Assembly (NCBI RefSeq): GCF_004348685.1
Contig: NZ_SMKO01000011.1
Location: forward strand, 54,581 to 118,580
Origin: Nonomuraea deserti
Lineage (GTDB): Bacteria; Actinomycetota; Actinomycetes; Streptosporangiales; Streptosporangiaceae
Direction: 5' to 3'
DNA: 64,000 nucleotides
The translations under genes and the position numbers were made by a program. The stretch's first letter is position 1. The number at the start of each line of letters is the position of its first letter. The notes under the pieces are model-generated. The model was not told the DNA's origin. It saw nothing but the letters and a program-made list of their open reading frames with translations, and ran no database searches. Shown here in pieces: positions 26,594 through 33,833 of the stretch.

Positions 26594-27591
26594 AGCTCGA
26601 ACCCCGCGGGGAAGGGGTCGCGGGGGTCGAGGAAGTACTGGGCGGTGCCGGTGATCCAGGCGCGGCCGGTGATCGACGGCACCACCGCGGGTCCGCCGCC
26701 CACAGTGGTCTCCTCCAGCACCCGGCCGATGAACCGGGTGCCGATGAACGACTCGTTCACGAAGTCCCGCCCGAGCGGCAGCTCGCCGCGGGCGTGCAGC
26801 TGCGCCATGCGGGCGCTGGTGCCGGTGCCGCACGGCGAGCGGTCGAACCAGCCGGGGTGGATGGCCATGGCGTGCCGCGAGTGGTGGGCGTCGGAGCCGG
26901 GCGCGGCGAAATAGACGTGGTGGCAGCCGCGGATGCGGTCGTCCTCGCGGTGCACGGGCTCGTCGGCGGCGTTGACGGCCTCCATGGTGGCCAGACCGGC
27001 CGCGATGATCTCGTTCTTGGCCTTGCGGTCGAACGGCAGGCCGTAGGAGCCGAGGTCGACGATCGCGTAGAAGTTGCCGCCGTAGGCCAGGTCGTACGGG
27101 ATCGTCCCGAACCCCGGCACGGTCACGGCGGCGTCCAGCCGGTCGCAGTAGGAGGGCACGTTGCGCAGCGTCACCGACGTGGCCATGCCGTCCTCGACGG
27201 CCACGTCCACCGCCACCAGCCCGGCGGGCACCTCCAGGCGCACGGTGGTGACCGGCTCGGTGACCTCCACCATGCCGGTCTCGACCAGCACGGTGGCCAC
27301 GCCGATGGTTCCGTGCCCGCACATCGGCAACAACCCCGACACCTCGATGAACAGCACACCCCAGTCGGCGTCCGGCCGGGTGGGCGGCTGCAGGATGGCG
27401 CCGCTCATCGCCGAGTGGCCGCGCGGCTCGGTCATCAGCAGCGTGCGGATGTGGTCGAGATGGTCGCGGAAGTAGACGCGCCGCTCGGCCATGCCGGCGC
27501 CGGGGATCACGCCCACGCCGCCGGTGATCACCCGCGTGGGCATGCCCTCGGTGTGGGAGTCGACGGCGTGGAAAACGCGCTTGGTCCTCAT
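26590..27591 (-). CDS. 4-hydroxyproline 2-epimerase (proline racemase family B)
   Basis: This 333-residue enzyme probably converts trans-4-hydroxy-L-proline to cis-4-hydroxy-D-proline, the entry step of bacterial hydroxyproline breakdown. The catalytic cysteines are in LLPMCGHGTIGVA and DRSPCGTGTSARMA; MCGHGTIG and the start FHAVDSHTEGMPTRVITGG are typical of the epimerase group. Its ATG overlaps the stop of the DapA-family gene (ATGA). The product is the substrate for the dehydrogenase encoded at the head of this operon. Confidence 0.88.
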   Translation of the reverse strand: MRTKRVFHAVDSHTEGMPTRVITGGVGVIPGAGMAERRVYFRDHLDHIRTLLMTEPRGHSAMSGAILQPPTRPDADWGVLFIEVSGLLPMCGHGTIGVATVLVETGMVEVTEPVTTVRLEVPAGLVAVDVAVEDGMATSVTLRNVPSYCDRLDAAVTVPGFGTIPYDLAYGGNFYAIVDLGSYGLPFDRKAKNEIIAAGLATMEAVNAADEPVHREDDRIRGCHHVYFAAPGSDAHHSRHAMAIHPGWFDRSPCGTGTSARMAQLHARGELPLGRDFVNESFIGTRFIGRVLEETTVGGGPAVVPSITGRAWITGTAQYFLDPRDPFPAGFEL

Positions 27592-28349
27592 CGCAGCCCT
27601 TCCGCCAGTGCCTTTCCGGTCGCCGCCCGCACAATAGCGGTCTGCTCCTCCGTGAGCGGCTGCCGGGGCGGCCTGCACGGCCCGCCGTAGCGGCCCGCCA
27701 CGTCCATGGACAGCTTGATGGCCTGGACGAACTCGCTCTTCGAGTCCCAGCGCAGCAGCGGGTGGAGCGCGCGGTAGAGCGGCAGCGCGGTGTCGAGGTC
27801 GCCCGCGACCGCGGCCTCGTAGAGCGCGACGCCGGAGACCGGCAGCGCGTTCGGGTAGCCGGCGATCCAGCCCACCGCCCCGGCCACGGCCAGTTCGAGC
27901 AGCACGTCGTCCGAGCCGATCAGCACGTCGAGCCCTGGCGCCAGCTCGGCGATCTCGTACGCCCGCCGCGGATCCCCCGTGAACTCCTTGACCGCCACGA
28001 TGAGCCCCTCCTCGTGCAGCCTGGCCAGCAGCGCGGGGGTCAGGTCGACCTTGGTGTCGTACGGGTTGTTGTAGGCCACCACCGGCACGCCCGCCCCGGC
28101 CATCACGTTGCGCCCGCCGACCGCCTCGGCGGCGGTCTCGATCACCCGGGCCCGCTCCCGCGGGGTCAGCGTCTGGTACTCGCCGAGCGATCCGTTCGCC
28201 ACGACGCCGTCGCAGCCGCTGCCGGTCAGCCAGCGGCAGTGGGCGGCGTAGGCGTCGAAGTCGACCGGCAGGCCGTCGCCGTCGCCGCGCATCGGCAGCG
28301 CGGTGGCCACCATGACGCCGTGCCAGGGCTTGCTGCGGTGTTCCGTCAC
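27588..28349 (-). CDS. DapA-family pyrroline-4-hydroxy-2-carboxylate deaminase, internally deleted
   Basis: This DapA/LhpC-like protein is expected to convert the oxidised cis-4-hydroxy-D-proline product to alpha-ketoglutarate semialdehyde. It has only 253 residues against about 300 for the family. The start, NGSLGEYQ and the Schiff-base lysine in VAVKEFTGD (residue 121) are present. However, the chain jumps from NVMAGAG (residue 87) straight to VPVVAYNNPYDTKVDL. About 45-48 residues that normally carry the catalytic tyrosine strand are missing, in frame, near 28088-28095. The gene may be inactive or a recent deletion allele. GTG 28349 follows GAGGAGCTC and overlaps the upstream stop. Confidence 0.85.
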   Translation of the reverse strand: MTEHRSKPWHGVMVATALPMRGDGDGLPVDFDAYAAHCRWLTGSGCDGVVANGSLGEYQTLTPRERARVIETAAEAVGGRNVMAGAGVPVVAYNNPYDTKVDLTPALLARLHEEGLIVAVKEFTGDPRRAYEIAELAPGLDVLIGSDDVLLELAVAGAVGWIAGYPNALPVSGVALYEAAVAGDLDTALPLYRALHPLLRWDSKSEFVQAIKLSMDVAGRYGGPCRPPRQPLTEEQTAIVRAATGKALAEGLR

Positions 28350-29971
28350 GAGCTCCTCCGGGGGTTCGGGTGAGGGGGTGGATCGTCCGCGGGGGCCCGA
28401 TCGCTCGCCTCGCCGCTCTCGCTGAGCGCGCCGAGGGTGACCGGCTGGGCGATGGGGCGGCGGGGCGGCCGCGGCGGCTCCCCCGCCAGGCAGGAGACGG
28501 CGTATCCGCAGATGCGGCCCTGGCACCAGCCCATGCCCGGCCGGGCCAGCAACTTGACGGAGCGCGCGTCGGTCGCGCCGAGGTCCTGCGCCTCGCGTAC
28601 GCGGGCCAGCGGCACCTCCTCGCACCGGCACACCAGCGTGTCGTCGCGCAGCCACCCTTGCCAGCCCGGTTCGACGGGGTAGGCCCGCTGCAACGCCTCC
28701 CCGAATGCCCGCCACCGCGCCCGCCGCCGCACGAGAACCCCAGGCACCACGGGCACCCCGGGCTCCCCCGGCTCCCCGGGCATTTCCAACTCCCCGGGCA
28801 TTTCCAACTCCCCGGGCACTTCTGGCTCCCCGGGCATTTCTTGCTCCCCGGGCCTCCCGGCAGCAGCCGCCGGATCGCCGCCGGGCGCCGGAGCACGCGC
28901 CGTCGTCAGGTCACCGCGAGGGCCCGCTGCCGCGTCCGTGGACGGCGCCGGGGCGGTCCGGGGTGCCGTCCCGTGGCCGGCCACGATGGCCAGGCCGGCG
29001 ATGCGGCCCTCCAGTTCGGACAGCCGCCACCCGCCGACCCCCGTGGGCTCGCCCGCCGCCCAGACGCCCGGGACGGTGGTGCGCTGGGCGGCGTCCACGC
29101 TGAGCACGGGGCTGCCGTCCACGTCGTGCCGGGTCTCGCAGCCGAGTTGCGTGCCCAGCTCGATCTGCGGCACGAAACCGTACCCGGCGGCCACGGTGTC
29201 GCACTCGACGACGCGGGTGGCGAGGACGTTCCACGCCTTGTCGAGGCGGGCCACGGTGACGGCCTCCACCTCGCGCTCGCCGTGCGCCGCGACCACCGCC
29301 TGGCGGGTGCGGTACGGCACCCGGTGCCGGGCCAGGCCCACCGCGTACCGTACCGCTTCGCCCGCTTTGTCCAGGGCCAGGAGCGGCTGCCTGACCAGCC
29401 CGAGCCCCACGCCGGCCTCGAACACGCCGAGCACACGCGCCCCCGCCCCGGCCAGCCCGCAGGCCACCGGGAGCAGGAACGGCCCGGTGCCGGAGACGAC
29501 GATCCGCCGGCCCGCCACGACGCCGCTGCCCTTGAGCAGCGCCTGCGCGCCGCCGGCGGTGAGCACGCCGGGCAGGTCCCATCCGGGGAAGGGCAGCGGC
29601 CGGTCGTACGCGCCGGTGGCGATGAGCAGCCGCCGCGCCCGCACGGCGACCGTCCGCTCACCCGCCCCGCCGCCCGGCGCGGAGGAGGAGCGCGTCACGC
29701 AGTGCACGACCAGGGTCCCGTCCGGTTCGCGGGCGGCGCTCCACGCCTGGTGCCGCAGCAGCACGTCGGCACGCTCGCCCAGGGCCCGTCCCTGGCGCAG
29801 GAACCGGCCGAGCCCGGGCTCCGCGCCCGGGACGGCGGAGTGGCGGAAGTACTGGCCGCCGAGCCGCGCGCCGGAGTCCACGAGCGCCACCCGCAGGCCC
29901 GCCCGCGCCGCCGTGAGCGCGCCCGCGACCCCCGCGGGCCCGCCGCCGATCACCACGAGGTCGTACGTCAC
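28346..29971 (-). CDS. FAD-dependent hydroxyproline dehydrogenase subunit with BFD-like domain
   Basis: This 541-residue flavoprotein resembles the alpha (HcnB/OoxA-like) subunits of amine and D-amino acid dehydrogenases. An N-terminal FAD fold (DLVVIGGGPAGVAGALTA) and a second nucleotide fold (RRIVVSGTGPFLLPVACGL) lead to a C-terminal [2Fe-2S] BFD-like domain, with cysteines at about 448, 450, 483 and 488 (CRCEE; WCQGRICG). Between them, residues 373-400 are a repetitive PGELEM-type linker encoded by 18-bp repeats. It overlaps its neighbours by 4 nt on both sides and probably forms a complex with the next two upstream products. Confidence 0.87.
   Translation of the reverse strand: MTYDLVVIGGGPAGVAGALTAARAGLRVALVDSGARLGGQYFRHSAVPGAEPGLGRFLRQGRALGERADVLLRHQAWSAAREPDGTLVVHCVTRSSSAPGGGAGERTVAVRARRLLIATGAYDRPLPFPGWDLPGVLTAGGAQALLKGSGVVAGRRIVVSGTGPFLLPVACGLAGAGARVLGVFEAGVGLGLVRQPLLALDKAGEAVRYAVGLARHRVPYRTRQAVVAAHGEREVEAVTVARLDKAWNVLATRVVECDTVAAGYGFVPQIELGTQLGCETRHDVDGSPVLSVDAAQRTTVPGVWAAGEPTGVGGWRLSELEGRIAGLAIVAGHGTAPRTAPAPSTDAAAGPRGDLTTARAPAPGGDPAAAAGRPGEQEMPGEPEVPGELEMPGELEMPGEPGEPGVPVVPGVLVRRRARWRAFGEALQRAYPVEPGWQGWLRDDTLVCRCEEVPLARVREAQDLGATDARSVKLLARPGMGWCQGRICGYAVSCLAGEPPRPPRRPIAQPVTLGALSESGEASDRAPADDPPPHPNPRRSS
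28774..28859. repeat. 18-bp coding minisatellite, five units
   Basis: CCCCGGG recurs at 28774, 28792, 28810, 28828 and 28846, a period of 18 bp (six codons). Units 28774-28791 and 28792-28809 are nearly identical. It encodes the proline/glutamate-rich linker of the flavoprotein. Confidence 0.9.
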
Positions 29972-30210
29972 GACGTCGTCACCTCGTCCCCCGGCGCGGC
30001 CTCCAGGAGGCAGGCCCGCTCGGGCGCGCGCCCGTTGACGGAGATCAGGCAGTCGAAGCAGACGCCGATCCCGCAGAACAGCCCTCTGGGCCGCCCGCCG
30101 AAGCGGGTGCTGCGCCACGACCGCACGCCGGCCGCGTGCAGGGCCGCGCCGATCGTCTGCCCGGGGACGACCGGCACGGACCGGCCGTCGACCGTGATGT
30201 GGAACGTCAC
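29968..30210 (-). CDS. [2Fe-2S] subunit of the hydroxyproline dehydrogenase
   Basis: This 80-residue protein resembles HcnA/OoxX-type small subunits, with cysteines in GLFCGIGVCFDCLISVNG forming a [2Fe-2S] site plus a later ERACL cysteine. It likely passes electrons within the dehydrogenase complex. GTG 30210 follows GGAGGACCA. It overlaps both neighbours by 4 nt. Confidence 0.85.
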   Translation of the reverse strand: MTFHITVDGRSVPVVPGQTIGAALHAAGVRSWRSTRFGGRPRGLFCGIGVCFDCLISVNGRAPERACLLEAAPGDEVTTS

Positions 30211-31373
30211 TGGTCCTCCTCGGAGAAACGTCCGGGCCGGAAGGGGCTCAGGTCGAGGTCGGGCTCCTGGCCGGCGACGAGCTGGGCGAGCAGGTGCCCG
30301 GTCGCGGGGGCGAGCCCGATCCCCGCGCCTTCGTGCCCGCACGCGTGGTAGAGCCCGGGCACGCGCGGGTCGGCGCCGATGACGGGCAGGTGGTCGGGAC
30401 AGTACGGCCGGAACCCGCAGTAGGACCTGATGGCCCGCACCTCGCGCAGCGCCGGGAAGAGCGCGACCGCCTGCCCGGCCAGCCGCGCGAGCACCGGCAC
30501 CGACGTCGTCCGGTCGAAGCCGACCCGTTCCCTGCTGGCCCCGATGAGCACGGTCCCCGCGGGGGTGCCCTCGACGACGGCGGACGTCTCCAGTCCCGCC
30601 GAGTCGCTGGCGACGTTCGTGACGTAGGCGGCGGTGTAGACCTTGTGCCTGATCAGCGGCTCGGGCAGGGGTTCGGTGACGAGGATGAACCCGCGCCTGG
30701 GCAGGATCGGCAGGTCGGCGCCCGCCAGCGCGGCCACCTCGCCGCCCCAGGTGCCCGCCGCGTTGATCACCGCTCCGCCGCGGACGTCGCCTTGCGTGGT
30801 GCGCACGCCCGTCACCCGGCCGCTCGAACGCGTGAACCCGGTCACCGCGGCGCCCAGCCGCAGGCGCAGCGTGCCGCGGCCGTAGCTGCGTGCCCCGTGC
30901 CCGAGCAGGGCGGCGGCGGCCAGCATGGGCTGCACCTGGGCGTCCTGCGGGTAGTGGACGCCGCCGGCGAGGTCGCCGGCCAGGTGCGGCTCGTAGTCGC
31001 GCAACGATCCGGCGGGCACGAGGGTGTGCTCGACGTCGTGCTTGGCGGCCTGTTCGGCGGCGAGGTCGGCGAGCCGCTCCTGGACCTCGGGGGTCTCGGC
31101 GACGACGAGCCCGCCCTTGGCCTCGAACTCGAACCCGCCGTTACCGCCGTGCCGCTCCGCCAGCGAGCGCCACAGCCGGTTCGACAGGACGGCCAGCTCC
31201 AGCTCGGGCCCGGGTTCCTTGTCGGACACCAGGACGTTGCCCTCGCCCGAGCCGGTCGTGCCGCCCGCCACGGGGCCACGGTCGATCACGGTCACGTCGA
31301 GTCCCGCCCGTGCGGCGTAGTAGGCGCAGGCCGCTCCCACCACGCCGGCGCCGACGACGATCACGTCGGACAA
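30207..31373 (-). CDS. DadA/glycine oxidase-like FAD subunit, D-hydroxyproline oxidation
   Basis: This 388-residue FAD oxidoreductase of the DAO family begins SDVIVVGAGVVGAACAYYAA and ends with the conserved CGHEGAGIGLAPATGHLLAQL. In hydroxyproline clusters this LhpB-type beta subunit oxidises cis-4-hydroxy-D-proline to pyrroline-4-hydroxy-2-carboxylate. TTG 31373 follows GGGAGG at 9 nt; a GTG nearby (about 31365) is an alternative. It is the first gene of the seven-enzyme chain, and a palindromic candidate operator lies just upstream. Confidence 0.87.
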   Translation of the reverse strand: MSDVIVVGAGVVGAACAYYAARAGLDVTVIDRGPVAGGTTGSGEGNVLVSDKEPGPELELAVLSNRLWRSLAERHGGNGGFEFEAKGGLVVAETPEVQERLADLAAEQAAKHDVEHTLVPAGSLRDYEPHLAGDLAGGVHYPQDAQVQPMLAAAALLGHGARSYGRGTLRLRLGAAVTGFTRSSGRVTGVRTTQGDVRGGAVINAAGTWGGEVAALAGADLPILPRRGFILVTEPLPEPLIRHKVYTAAYVTNVASDSAGLETSAVVEGTPAGTVLIGASRERVGFDRTTSVPVLARLAGQAVALFPALREVRAIRSYCGFRPYCPDHLPVIGADPRVPGLYHACGHEGAGIGLAPATGHLLAQLVAGQEPDLDLSPFRPGRFSEEDQ

Positions 31374-31395
31374 AAACCACCACCTCCCAAACAGT

Positions 31396-31408
31396 AATAT
31401 GTCACATA
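31396..31408 (-). promoter_or_regulatory. Candidate promoter/operator of the hydroxyproline operon
   Basis: TATGT-C-ACATA (31398-31408) is a perfect 11-nt palindrome containing the TGTnACA core seen in several FadR-type GntR operators. On the minus strand it overlaps a possible -10 (CATATT, 31396-31401) with TTCTCA 18 nt upstream. Position and AT-richness suggest the site of the cluster's GntR protein, which is unproven. Confidence 0.45.
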
Positions 31409-31457
31409 CTCAATGACCTTGAGAAGCCCCGTTCCAGGGACCGGCCCGCCCGGCCCT

Positions 31458-31463
31458 TACCAT
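31458..31463 (+). promoter_or_regulatory. -10 hexamer of a likely leaderless ctaA transcript
   Basis: TACCAT at 31458-31463 would set transcription start at 31470, exactly the G of the proposed GTG start. No ribosome site precedes that GTG, which fits a leaderless mRNA. The -35 is not clear. Confidence 0.45.
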
Positions 31464-31469
31464 CGATAC

Positions 31470-32456
31470 GTGAAGCTACCCACGGACCATCCCCACCCCT
31501 TCGTGCGCCGCCTGTTCTCCTTCTGGGCGCCCACCGAGAGGTCGATGCGCGGCTGGGCCATGGCCTCGGTGGTGGTCAACGCGGGCATCACGGTGACGGG
31601 CGCGGGAGTGCGGGTCACCGGCTCCGGGCTGGGCTGCCCGACCTGGCCGAGGTGCACGCCCGACAGCTTCATCCCGGTCGCGCACCCCGAGGTCTCACCG
31701 CTCAACATGGCCGTCGAGTTCGGCAACCGGCTGCTCACCTTCCTGGTGCTGGCCGTGGGGGTCGCGTGCGTGCTGTCCGCGCTGCGGATGACGCCGCGCA
31801 GGCGCTCGCTGGTGCTGCTGGCCTGGCTCCAGCCGGTCGGCATCGTGGCCCAGGCGCTGTGGGGCGGGCTGGTGGTCAACACCATGCTCAACCCGTTCAC
31901 GGTGGGCATGCACTTCCTGATCTCCAGCGGCCTGATCGCCGCCTGCTGGGTGCTGTACGCCCGCGCGGGCGAGGGCGACGGCCCCGCGCGCCGGGTGACG
32001 CACCGCGACATCAGGCGGCTCGGCCACGTGCTGCTCGCGGCGGTGTTCGTGCTGCTGGTGGCCGGCGTGGTGGTGAGCGGCACGGGGCCGCACTCGGGCG
32101 ACGCCATGGCCTCCCGCTTCGACCTCGACATCGAGATCGTGGCGCGCGTCCACGCCGACATCGCCTACGTCGTGGTGGGGCTGACGTTCGCGCTGGCGTT
32201 CGCGCTGCACGTGAACAACGCCCCGCGCCCCGCACGCCGGGCGGCGCTGGTGCTCTTCGCGGTGGAGCTGGCCCAGGGCGTGATCGGCTACACCCAGTAT
32301 TTCCTGGCCGTGCCCGCCATGCTGGTCCTGCTCCACGTCCTCGGCTCGACGCTGGTCTGGATCGCCGCGCTGCGGGTGGTCACCTCGCTGCGCACGCGTG
32401 CCCCTGAGACCGCGCCCGCCGGCCCCTCCCCCACCGCGGCGCACGCCGCCGTCTGA
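31470..32456 (+). CDS. ctaA: Heme A synthase (COX15/CtaA)
   Basis: CtaA oxidises heme O to heme A for aa3-type cytochrome oxidase, in the membrane. The 328-residue protein has eight predicted helices with heme-ligand histidines in VGMHFLIS, RVHADIAY and LLHVLGS. A cysteine pair in SGLGCPTWPRC lies in the first outer loop, as in Bacillus and actinobacterial forms. GTG 31470 is preferred because a -10 hexamer sits at leaderless spacing; ATG 31413 would add 19 unlikely residues. The partner ctaB lies 2.8 kb downstream on the other strand. Confidence 0.93.
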   Translation: MKLPTDHPHPFVRRLFSFWAPTERSMRGWAMASVVVNAGITVTGAGVRVTGSGLGCPTWPRCTPDSFIPVAHPEVSPLNMAVEFGNRLLTFLVLAVGVACVLSALRMTPRRRSLVLLAWLQPVGIVAQALWGGLVVNTMLNPFTVGMHFLISSGLIAACWVLYARAGEGDGPARRVTHRDIRRLGHVLLAAVFVLLVAGVVVSGTGPHSGDAMASRFDLDIEIVARVHADIAYVVVGLTFALAFALHVNNAPRPARRAALVLFAVELAQGVIGYTQYFLAVPAMLVLLHVLGSTLVWIAALRVVTSLRTRAPETAPAGPSPTAAHAAV

Positions 32457-32577
32457 GGGGAAATCGCGTGGTTTCTGGCGTTAGGTCCGCCACTCCCCCG
32501 GCCTGGGACAGGTGCGTTTTGCGGGGATAGGTCCGCCCCGCTCGGAAAACCGCTCAGGCCGTACGCACCACGCGCGT

Positions 32578-32648
32578 CCCGCGTCAGCCGGGCAGCCTCA
32601 GGGCACCACGCCCCAGCCGGGAGCCCGGGGCGGCCCGCGTCAACCGGG
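32578..32648. repeat. Imperfect 15-bp direct repeat at the 3' end of the PrsW-type gene
   Basis: cccgcgtcagccggg (32578-32592) and cccgcgtcaaccggg (32634-32648) differ at one base, 56 bp apart. The right copy holds the stop codon of the protease gene. This could be chance in such GC-rich DNA. Confidence 0.5.
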
Positions 32649-33833
32649 AGCACCGGGGGCGTAGCCCGGCGGGGATGAGCCCCTGGCGACCGAGCCGGCG
32701 TGCATCGATCGTACGGGGAAGTCCGCCCTGGCGGTGCTCATGCACTCCAGCAGCGCCCGCTGCTCCTCGTGGAAGGTCTGCTCGTCGACCACGTGGCGGG
32801 CCGCCCGCTCGTGCAGCAGGCCCAGCTCGGTGGCGGCCAGCTGGTAGTCGCGCATCGCGCGCAACCCTCGCTTGCCGCCGTGGGCCTTGGCCCACTGCCT
32901 GGCCTGCCGCCGCCGGGTGAACGCCGACAACATGTAGATGTCGGCCTGGGTGACCAGCTTGGTCGGCTCGTAGGGCGGAAGATAGCGCTGGATGAGGGCG
33001 ACGATGCGCCGCCGGTCCCTGAACACCACGCCGATGAGCACGACCAGCACGACCAGCAGCGTCAGGTAGGCCACCACGAGCCCAGGGAAGCCGCCGTAGG
33101 AGGCCAGGCCGTTCCACAGGCCGTGCAGGATCATCGCGCCCGACCAGCCGGCCAGGACGGGGAAGATCCGGTCGCCGCCGCCGCGCTGGGCCGCGTAGGC
33201 GACCGCGACGCCGATCATGGAGCTGAACAGCGGGTGCGCGAGCGGCGACAGGATGCCGCGCAGCACCACCGTGACCGCCAGCCCTTTGACGCCCGAGCCG
33301 GACAGCGCGGCGATGTAGTAGCTGACGTTCTCGCTCATGGCGAAGCCGAGGCCGACCATGCTCGCGTAGATGACGCCGTCGGTCGGCCCGTCGAGCTCGG
33401 CCCTGCGGAACCTGAGCAGGCCCAGCAGGACCAGGCCCTTCATCGTCTCCTCCACCACGGGCGCGCCGAACGTGGCCGCGATGTTGCGGGCGCTGGCCTC
33501 CGACAGGCGGGCGGTGTCGATGATGTAGTGCAGGTTGAGCGAGTTGATCACGCCGGCGACCAGCACCGCGATGCCCGCGCCCCACGCGAACGCGAAGACC
33601 AGGTTGCTGCGCGGCTCCGGCTCCATCCGGTCGAGCGCCAGCACCGCGGCCAGCAGCAGCGGCACCGGCGCCAGCGCGAGCATGAGGGCGATGAAGAACT
33701 GCACCGGCGCGCCGTTGAACACCACGTCGAACGAGAACGAGACGAGAGCACAGATGCCGGTGAGCACCAGCCCGATGATCAACGCGAACGATGGGCGGTC
33801 CTTGAACACCCAGCGTGGATCACGGGTCGCCAT
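32640..33833 (-). CDS. PrsW-family intramembrane metalloprotease
   Basis: This 397-residue multi-helix membrane protein belongs to the PrsW/CAAX-like group, some of which cleave anti-sigma factors. Conserved residues appear as VEETMKG (127-133), FAMSENVSYY (164-173), HPLF (200) and the final HGLWN. After the last helix a cytoplasmic tail of about 130 residues (HGGKRGLRAMRDYQLAATEL) is unlike the protease core and may regulate it. The start is ATG 33833. No candidate substrate is adjacent. Confidence 0.88.
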   Translation of the reverse strand: MATRDPRWVFKDRPSFALIIGLVLTGICALVSFSFDVVFNGAPVQFFIALMLALAPVPLLLAAVLALDRMEPEPRSNLVFAFAWGAGIAVLVAGVINSLNLHYIIDTARLSEASARNIAATFGAPVVEETMKGLVLLGLLRFRRAELDGPTDGVIYASMVGLGFAMSENVSYYIAALSGSGVKGLAVTVVLRGILSPLAHPLFSSMIGVAVAYAAQRGGGDRIFPVLAGWSGAMILHGLWNGLASYGGFPGLVVAYLTLLVVLVVLIGVVFRDRRRIVALIQRYLPPYEPTKLVTQADIYMLSAFTRRRQARQWAKAHGGKRGLRAMRDYQLAATELGLLHERAARHVVDEQTFHEEQRALLECMSTARADFPVRSMHAGSVARGSSPPGYAPGAPG

